A stretch of DNA of 64,000 bases from Thermosipho sp. (in: thermotogales) (GTDB lineage: Bacteria; Thermotogota; Thermotogae; Thermotogales; Fervidobacteriaceae), in NCBI GenBank assembly GCA_017656345.1, contig JACDNZ010000005.1:1-64000 (forward strand). The letters are read 5' to 3'. Shown here in pieces: positions 58,114 through 64,000 of this stretch. The position numbers and the translations under genes were made by a program. Below the pieces are notes generated by a model. That model saw nothing but the letters and a program-made list of their open reading frames with translations. It had not been told where the DNA came from and did no database searches. Numbering within the stretch: the stretch's first letter is position 1; the number at the start of each line of letters is the position of its first letter.

Positions 58114-58135
58114 AATATAAGTGTTGTGTTAGAAT
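58114..58135 (+). promoter_or_regulatory. Promoter with AATA-type palindrome (transfer operon)
   Basis: AATATAAGTGTT (58114-58125), GTGT, TAGAAT (58130-58135). It precedes the type IV secretion genes. Confidence 0.55.
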
Positions 58136-58198
58136 TAAATAAAAGATTTGCAACTAAAGGAGTTGTTGTATATAGCGGTTATTTAGGCGGTGATGCTA

Positions 58199-58822
58199 AT
58201 GTCATTTATTTTAAATACATTTGGTTTATTTATACTGTTGGGTGTAGCTTTGTTTGTGATAGTAGCGTTGAGACCCGTAGCTATAATCGCATACTCTCTA
58301 CTGAAGTTGATTATTAATATCCCTATTACAATCTACAAAAGCGTAAAGTACAGAAAAGAAGAAAAGCGGCGAAAGATATTTAGGTCAAGAGTAAAGGCTG
58401 TTAATGAAAATAAGGAAGCTATAGAACAAGCAGAAGGGACTATAAAGGAATACTCAAAAGAGGATAGCAAAAAATTTGGGATGCAATTTAACGGCAAATT
58501 TAAGCGGCCCATTAATTTGAGACCAACCGGTTACTCGCAGATGCTTAATGAAGCACAAAAAGCAGGGAACAAGGTCTACTCGGAAGCCATGAAAAATTGG
58601 GTGCCGCTGAAGTATCTGTATACTGAAAATGAACTAAAGAATAAAACTATTAGAGTTTTCGTTGATACATTAAACGGAAAAAAAGCTAAGTTAATAGATG
58701 ATACCGCTGTTTTTGAATTAGAACTAGACGGCGTTTATGGTATCGCAGGGGAGTTTGTAATGATTAATCTCGATAAGGAAGGTGATAAGTTTAAGATTAA
58801 TTACATTTTACCAGACAATTAA
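58199..58822 (+). CDS. Membrane protein of the transfer operon (207 aa)
   Basis: N-terminal transmembrane helix (GLFILLGVALFVIVAL), then a second short hydrophobic span and a soluble domain with GEFVMINLDKEGDKF at the end. Family not recognised; first gene of the transfer operon. ATG 58199 after GGCGGTGATGCTA. Confidence 0.5.
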   Translation: MSFILNTFGLFILLGVALFVIVALRPVAIIAYSLLKLIINIPITIYKSVKYRKEEKRRKIFRSRVKAVNENKEAIEQAEGTIKEYSKEDSKKFGMQFNGKFKRPINLRPTGYSQMLNEAQKAGNKVYSEAMKNWVPLKYLYTENELKNKTIRVFVDTLNGKKAKLIDDTAVFELELDGVYGIAGEFVMINLDKEGDKFKINYILPDN

Positions 58823-58840
58823 AAAGAAAGGGGAGGATGT

Positions 58841-59275
58841 ATGAAAGTTAAATTTTTCACCGTACTTATACTACTCACATTTGCTGTATACCTGGCAGGA
58901 GGGCTTGTTTTTATTGATGACGCTTATGCAAATACCGACCCAACAGATTTAAGTAAACGTCTAGAAGAAATTAAACAAGCTGAAAATGATCCTAATACAA
59001 AAGACGTAATTGACCCTAATGCCAAAAAACGTATAAATAAGTTGTCCAGCGAAGTAATTTCTCTTGTTGGAACAATTGTAATGACAATTGTAGTTATATC
59101 CGGACTTTGGACAGCAGTAAAATTTGCTACTGCTGGAGATAATTCTCAAAAGAAAACCGTATTAAAAGCAGCGCTCATAATGCATATTCTTGGCATCCTA
59201 TTTCTGGCAAACTATTTCGATTTCATAAACTTTTCTTTCAAGAGCTTAAGCGGGTTATTTTCCGGGGGAAATTAA
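58841..59275 (+). CDS. VirB2/TrbC-like pilin candidate
   Basis: 144 aa. Signal peptide (FFTVLILLTFAVYLAGGLVF, cleavage near AYA), charged linker, then two transmembrane helices (VISLVGTIVMTIVVISGLW and VLKAALIMHILGILFL) with a short loop: the layout of VirB2-type pilins. Directly followed by an intrinsic terminator, a common way to set a higher pilin dose. Confidence 0.7.
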   Translation: MKVKFFTVLILLTFAVYLAGGLVFIDDAYANTDPTDLSKRLEEIKQAENDPNTKDVIDPNAKKRINKLSSEVISLVGTIVMTIVVISGLWTAVKFATAGDNSQKKTVLKAALIMHILGILFLANYFDFINFSFKSLSGLFSGGN

Positions 59276-59296
59276 TAACTGCGATACCATAAGCAG

Positions 59297-59330
59297 AGGA
59301 TATAGTCTTTGGGGGCTATATCCTTTTATT
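59297..59330 (+). terminator. Intergenic terminator/attenuator after pilin gene
   Basis: AGGATATAG/CTATATCCT (9 bp) followed by TTTTATTT. It lies inside the operon. Confidence 0.7.
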
Positions 59331-59391
59331 TCACCAAAATGATGACTATATAATTAAGAATTAATTTTTATATACAGGTGGTGAGTAAAAG

Positions 59392-59715
59392 ATGGGTCAT
59401 CCAATACCCAAAGAATTACGAGGAGAGGAAAGATATTTTAGTATCCCGGTGCTGAATATTCATTTCAACAAAAAAGGAGTTATTTACAACGGGATTGCAA
59501 CTGGAATAGCAGCTCTGATAGGAAAGGTAACAAATACTTGGGTGTTTGGCACTTTGTTGGTTATATTGAATCTCATTGCATACCCGCTGGCTCATGTAAA
59601 ATTACCGAGAAATAAATTTGACGGTGGAAATGTAGGGCTAGATATTTACCTTTATAGATGGGTTAAATACAACTTCTTCAATAAAAACCTTTATTTGCGA
59701 AGGGGTGGCAGGTAA
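59392..59715 (+). CDS. PrgI/VirB3-like membrane protein
   Basis: 107 aa. IPKELRGEERYFSIPVLNI at the N-terminus and two hydrophobic spans (GIATGIAALIGKVTNTWV, TLLVILNLIAYPLAH) fit PrgI-type conjugation proteins, which take the place of VirB3. Overlaps none, 0 nt from the next gene. Confidence 0.65.
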   Translation: MGHPIPKELRGEERYFSIPVLNIHFNKKGVIYNGIATGIAALIGKVTNTWVFGTLLVILNLIAYPLAHVKLPRNKFDGGNVGLDIYLYRWVKYNFFNKNLYLRRGGR

Positions 59716-60732
59716 ATGGGCGCGTACATAGTCATCATCCAAAAAATCGTTGTCGCTATAGGTTTAATAGGCGTTGTGGGAGCTGTCATACTTCTGCTTG
59801 CTGATGGCCAAATAGAAAAGGTAAGAGGCGTATTTACAAAAGGCACCGGGAGAGCTATTAGTGACAACCGCGAGAAACACAAAGAAAAAAGTAAAAAGAA
59901 TAAAAGCAAAGTCAACATTAAGCATATTCAAACGGACCTGCTGGATTTTGACGAAATAAAATCGTTTACTACAGATGATGGGTCAACTATTGGCTTAATT
60001 GTCCAAAACAACGGTAAAAGGTTTGTCGGGATACTCGAGGTCTTCGGTGTAAATTACAATATTCTAAGCATTGAGGAACGAGAAATCTTAGAGGAAGCTT
60101 TTACATCCATGTTAAATGGCTTGGATTATCCAATTCAAATATTTATTCAGAGCCGTAAACTGGACCTAGAGAGTTATCTTAAAAAGTACGATTCTCGTTT
60201 GGATGAGATCAAGGAAGTTATAAATAAAACCCAGCATAAATTGGAGTTTTTGAAAGAAAGCAACCAAACAGAAGAAGCTGCAAAAATGGAAAACAAACTA
60301 CAAAGACTTACTAATCAGTTTAATTATGGTGTAAAAATCCGCAACTTTATAGCTCGTATTTCGGAACCCAAAAATATGCTCCAGCGTAAATACTATATCG
60401 TTATCAGTTACGAGCATGATAAATCCAAATTTAATGAAAAACTAACATTCGATGAAATTGCTGCGAATGCTTTCTATGACATTTCAAATAAAGCCAAGAG
60501 TTTAATTGCGGCACTAGAGAGAGCAAACCTAAGCGGAATTTTGTTATCACCGGTTGAAGTAGCCGAAGTGCTTTATATCAGTTACAACAAAGGCGATAGC
60601 GAACATTATAAACTGAAGAATGCTCTTAAAAGCAGGTTTAGCAGTTACTTTGTAACCGGCCAGCCAGTTGAACTAAAGGCTTTGCGCCGACAAAAAGAGG
60701 AACTGCAAAAATCCTTGAAGGAAGGTGCGTAA
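59716..60732 (+). CDS. VirB4 N-terminal-domain-like membrane protein
   Basis: 338 aa. N-terminal transmembrane helix (VVAIGLIGVVGAVILLLA), then RPVN-like region: FTTDDGSTIGLIVQNN, VFGVNYNILSIEEREILEEAF, LDYPIQIFIQSRKLDLESYL and SYEHDKSKFNEKLTF. These match the N-terminal domain of VirB4/TrbE-type ATPases. It is immediately followed by a VirB4 ATPase, so the function may be split over two genes. Confidence 0.6.
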   Translation: MGAYIVIIQKIVVAIGLIGVVGAVILLLADGQIEKVRGVFTKGTGRAISDNREKHKEKSKKNKSKVNIKHIQTDLLDFDEIKSFTTDDGSTIGLIVQNNGKRFVGILEVFGVNYNILSIEEREILEEAFTSMLNGLDYPIQIFIQSRKLDLESYLKKYDSRLDEIKEVINKTQHKLEFLKESNQTEEAAKMENKLQRLTNQFNYGVKIRNFIARISEPKNMLQRKYYIVISYEHDKSKFNEKLTFDEIAANAFYDISNKAKSLIAALERANLSGILLSPVEVAEVLYISYNKGDSEHYKLKNALKSRFSSYFVTGQPVELKALRRQKEELQKSLKEGA

Positions 60733-60733
60733 G

Positions 60734-62719
60734 ATGATTTTTAAACGCAAGCGGAAAGAAAAACAAACACCAGCAAAACAAGAAACAAATAAAAAACTTG
60801 AGTTTAAAGATCGAGAACCAAGTATTTTTGAGCGGCATAAAAAGAACTTAAAGGATTTAATAGCACCTGAAGATATTGATTTTGCACAATCACCCAAATA
60901 TGCAACCATGGGTGATAAGTATTTGATGAAAAATATGTATATTGGTCTTTTACCAAATGAAGTTAATTTTGCTACGTTTTTACACGACTTATATAACTAC
61001 GGCAATATAGACACTTCTGTATTTATTAATCCAATTGATTCCGAAACGGCTAAAGCAGAATTATCAAAATTACGTACCAACCTGGAAATGGAATATCTTG
61101 ACTCAGAAGGGTCCACCAACAGAGCAGATGATATGGCAGCTAAAGTTGCTGAGGCTCGGCGTTTAAGGAATGAGGTTAGGGATGGAATTAATAAAATATT
61201 TGAAGTTTGTATTTTTTCAACTCTATTTGAGACAAGCCTTAGAGAACTTAATAATAGAGCAGACAGCCTCAAAGCCATACTTGGTCAAAGCGATATTGGC
61301 TTGAAGTGTGCCACTTTAACACAGGAAGAAGTGTTTAAAACCAACAAACCGTTCAATAAGATTTATTTAGACCTTACTAGCCCGGAGACACACATTTTTG
61401 ACAAACGTTCTGCGGCAGCGGTATTTCCATTTACCCAGAATAATATCAATCACCCGGGTGGCGTTTTATTTGGGTTTAATATGGATAATGGTTTGCCTAT
61501 TTTTTACAACAACTTTGACGATTCTTTAGCTTCATATAACATAGTATGCTTTGCGAGGACCGGAAGCGGTAAGTCAACTACACTAAAAATGCTGGCTGCA
61601 AGAAGCTCCACGCTTGATTCCATTCAAAACATTGCAATTGACATTGAACCCGAGTACATAGAACTTGCAGAAACTTTAGGTGGCATAAATATCTATATTG
61701 AACCTGAATCTGACACAATAATCAACCCATTTGACATAACACTGGATATTGTAACCAGCAAAAAAACTGGTAAGCAGCACGACAAAATACTGATTCAAGA
61801 AAAAATTAACAGTGTAACATCCATTCTTATGAGCATGGCACAGGGGAATACAGGGCAGAACCCCTATTTTGACGACATCTTACGCATGATTATAAAGGAC
61901 TGTGTTAAAAAAGAGTACCAGCGGTTGGGGATTACGGAAGATCCAGATAGCCTTTACACATATGAAGAACAAAAAATCGTTGATGGCAAGTTAGTTGGTG
62001 GAAAAGTAAAGAAAGAAATGCCAACGCTGTCTACGTGGTATCAACAATTAGAAAAAGAAGCTGAGAAAAACCAAAATGAAACTTATCAGCCGTATTATGA
62101 CTACTTAATCAAAGTTATGGCTGATTACACCAAATACAAGGATGGCAGTTTCACCTGTTTTGATGGACAATCGACAGTAGAGCTTAATTATGATATTCCT
62201 TTTATCAACTTCGTTGTATCTTCGTTGAATGAAAAAAACGAGTTGCCCATAGCTCAACACATTATCGGTGACTATATCTGGGAAAAGCTTGTTAAAAGAA
62301 ATGTTGGTACAGGCCATAAGATTAGGGTAATAATTGACGAGGCATGGAGGATGGTTAAGTATCCGGAGGCCCTGGATTTCCTTGTTACCGGTTTTCGCAG
62401 AGCACGTAAAAAGAATACTAGTTTTTGCATCATAAGCCAACAATTCGATGAATTTTACGGAGAAGAAACTAAGTCTATCATTAAAAATGCCGAAACTAAA
62501 CTTTTCCTCAAGCCGGACGAGTCAAGTGTTAAGCATATCAAAGAAGTGTTCGATTTAACCGAAGGTGAAACTCACTTTCTAAGAAATTGCAAAATTGGCG
62601 AGTGTTTAATGAAAGTTGGTAATACAAGTGTGAAGGCACGTATTGAAATTCCTGATTTTGAAATCGGGTTTATCGAAACTAATCAAAATAAACTGGCAAA
62701 CAGCCGGGAAACTGCTTAA
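60734..62719 (+). CDS. VirB4-type conjugative ATPase
   Basis: 661 aa. Walker A ARTGSGKSTTL at about 275-285, Walker B IRVIIDEAWRM, sensor region FCIISQQFDEF and KLFLKPD. Drives substrate transfer and assembly of the channel. Begins with a basic stretch after GAAGGTGCGTAAG; the start is 2 nt after the previous stop. Confidence 0.9.
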   Translation: MIFKRKRKEKQTPAKQETNKKLEFKDREPSIFERHKKNLKDLIAPEDIDFAQSPKYATMGDKYLMKNMYIGLLPNEVNFATFLHDLYNYGNIDTSVFINPIDSETAKAELSKLRTNLEMEYLDSEGSTNRADDMAAKVAEARRLRNEVRDGINKIFEVCIFSTLFETSLRELNNRADSLKAILGQSDIGLKCATLTQEEVFKTNKPFNKIYLDLTSPETHIFDKRSAAAVFPFTQNNINHPGGVLFGFNMDNGLPIFYNNFDDSLASYNIVCFARTGSGKSTTLKMLAARSSTLDSIQNIAIDIEPEYIELAETLGGINIYIEPESDTIINPFDITLDIVTSKKTGKQHDKILIQEKINSVTSILMSMAQGNTGQNPYFDDILRMIIKDCVKKEYQRLGITEDPDSLYTYEEQKIVDGKLVGGKVKKEMPTLSTWYQQLEKEAEKNQNETYQPYYDYLIKVMADYTKYKDGSFTCFDGQSTVELNYDIPFINFVVSSLNEKNELPIAQHIIGDYIWEKLVKRNVGTGHKIRVIIDEAWRMVKYPEALDFLVTGFRRARKKNTSFCIISQQFDEFYGEETKSIIKNAETKLFLKPDESSVKHIKEVFDLTEGETHFLRNCKIGECLMKVGNTSVKARIEIPDFEIGFIETNQNKLANSRETA

Positions 62720-62742
62720 ATCCAGAAAAAGGGGGCAAGACA

Positions 62743-64000
62743 GTGAAAAACAGGAAAGCATCTGGATGGCACAAATGGCTGTTAGTCGCTATTATGGCCC
62801 TAATGGCTACTAGCCAGGCAGCTATTCCTGCATTAGCAGCGAATTATGACATTGGCGATCCTCAAAGTCAAATAGATAGCATAAACGGAACGCAAAGCAA
62901 CATAGACATACCCTACACAGGAGATTTTGAAAATGAAGTCAGACGTTACGGAACCGGCGAAGAATCTACTGAAAGAATTGAAGATGATGAGCCAACATAT
63001 GCAGAAAAAGTTATATCCCTGATTATTTACGGCATTGCCAGGGGTATAGATAAAGGCATTTTAAATGAAAGTGCAAACAACGCTGTAACTATTGATAGGT
63101 TGGTATTTAATAAAGGTCAAAAAGAAACCATGGGATTGACATTATTAGGAGGAGTTTCTGATAATACAGAATTTGACCCCAGTCGATTTTTTTACCAGTT
63201 TTATTTGGCCATGCAGTATATCGCAGTAGGTTTGTTTTTGCCCATCGGGTTGTGGATTGGATTGTACTTTATTAGAGCCGGTGAAAATGCGCAAAAGAAA
63301 GCCGAGCTTAAAGATAAACTAATTAAACTTGTAACTACTGTTGTATTACTAACGTCTGCACCGGAGATTTTAGAGTTAATGTTTAAGTTTAATGGTGCCT
63401 TTGTAAATGTTTTTGAAGCACTGGCCAAATCTTTTTTGGGCGGTTCAGAAACAGCTGCATCTGTTATGGAACTGTTTAGAAACAGAGCGGCTGAAACAAA
63501 GGCATTTATTCATTCTGCTGCCTATCTAATGGCTGTGGGTTTAAATTTTTGGCTTCTAATTGTTTATTTTATTCGTGACATTACAATTTCTTTTCTGTTC
63601 GTGCTGTTTCCGATTATTGCGATTTGGTATCCGTTAAAAAAAGGTATGGTTGTTGCCTGGTTCAGAGAGATGTTTTCCAATATTTTTACTCAATCCATCC
63701 ACGCAGTTGCATTGACAGGTGCTTTAGTATTAGCGGCCTCCGTTCCTGCCACTGCAAGCTTTTGGCAACAGCTATATGGACTTACAGGAATGATGATGAT
63801 AATACCCTTCACAGCTGTAGTAAAAAGATTTTTGGGTATTGAAGGCAGTGTGGGAGCTGCCGCTTCCCTGGCAGGGTTAGGCTCGTTATTTACTCTGTAT
63901 CACTTAGGGCGAGGTATTGTAGGTGTAACATCACATGGAGCCAGAGAAATAGGCGGTGGTGTTGCTGACCTGCTGAGGGCTGAGACCGAGAGTGCCCTGG
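62743..64000 (+). CDS. VirB6/TrbL-type conjugative membrane protein (partial)
   Basis: GTG start after GGGGGCAAGACA, runs off the window. Signal-like N-terminus (WLLVAIMALMATSQAAI), an extracellular region, then at least five transmembrane segments (MQYIAVGLFLPIGLWIGLYF, LLTSAPEILELM, LMAVGLNFWLLIVYF, LFVLFPIIAIWYP, GALVLAASVPATASF). Typical of channel proteins of Gram-positive type IV secretion systems. Confidence 0.75.
   Translation, partial: MKNRKASGWHKWLLVAIMALMATSQAAIPALAANYDIGDPQSQIDSINGTQSNIDIPYTGDFENEVRRYGTGEESTERIEDDEPTYAEKVISLIIYGIARGIDKGILNESANNAVTIDRLVFNKGQKETMGLTLLGGVSDNTEFDPSRFFYQFYLAMQYIAVGLFLPIGLWIGLYFIRAGENAQKKAELKDKLIKLVTTVVLLTSAPEILELMFKFNGAFVNVFEALAKSFLGGSETAASVMELFRNRAAETKAFIHSAAYLMAVGLNFWLLIVYFIRDITISFLFVLFPIIAIWYPLKKGMVVAWFREMFSNIFTQSIHAVALTGALVLAASVPATASFWQQLYGLTGMMMIIPFTAVVKRFLGIEGSVGAAASLAGLGSLFTLYHLGRGIVGVTSHGAREIGGGVADLLRAETESAL

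Overview
The window looks like part of a large conjugative plasmid or integrative element from a low-GC, endospore-forming Clostridia-type Firmicute. The evidence is AT-rich DNA, strong GGAGG ribosome binding sites, sigma-A promoters, a B12-dependent ribonucleotide reductase, a Spo0E-like peptide, Gram-positive-type conjugation genes, and a replication and partition apparatus, with no ribosomal or central housekeeping genes. No species can be named from the sequence.

Layout. 1-3.5 kb: small genes and class II ribonucleotide reductase (minus). 3.6-9.6 kb: one minus-strand operon reading, from its promoter at 9.55 kb, ERF-like annealing protein, Mu Gam-like protein, an unknown, then E2-like, ubiquitin-like, JAB peptidase and E1-like proteins. 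The last four form a divergent PRTRC-type ubiquitin-like conjugation cassette. 9.6-17.6 kb: a double-HTH regulator, HD-GYP protein, replication-relaxation-like protein, S1-repeat protein, Rad52-like protein, unknowns, a TOPRIM primase-like protein and an XRE repressor. 17.6-19.3 kb: probable origin (iterons, palindromes) and a plus-strand Rep candidate. 19.7-25.7 kb: ASCH protein, Dcm methylase, DpdA/TGT-like protein, an odd tRNA-like gene, SSB, an EXLDI protein and small genes. 27-32 kb: a plus-strand array of small unknown genes. 32-43.4 kb: winged-helix proteins, lytic transglycosylase, SF2 helicase, YopX, a truncated methylase, DUF1064, DUF2726 and RecJ. 43.5-45 kb: four helically phased palindromes upstream of a HTH/coiled-coil protein, a centromere-like arrangement. 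45-55.7 kb: RecD2, Spo0E-like, VirD4, MqsA-like regulator, a PolA-like protein that has lost its catalytic acids, and a tyrosine-recombinase-like protein that has lost catalytic residues. 55.8-64 kb: ParM-like actin with two ParR-like genes, then a type IV secretion operon (pilin, PrgI/VirB3-like, VirB4 parts, VirB6/TrbL running off the end).

How it works together. Replication (Rep, primase, SSB, RNR), annealing-type recombination (ERF-like, Rad52-like, Gam, RecJ, RecD2, SF2 helicase), partition (ParM/ParR and the phased-palindrome locus), DNA modification (Dcm, DpdA-like) and conjugation (VirD4, VirB4, VirB6, lytic transglycosylase) make a self-transmissible replicon. Several cis-element families tie it together: a palindrome AATAYNNRTATT set 4 nt upstream of -10 boxes at many promoters; ACCATATTATATGGT shared by the XRE repressor and ssb promoters; and a TATATAGGTTGCA-N18-TATAAT promoter followed by terminator-like leaders before RNR, the recombination/ubiquitin operon and the primase operon.

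Limits: family calls rest on motif reading by eye. No database search or structure prediction was run.
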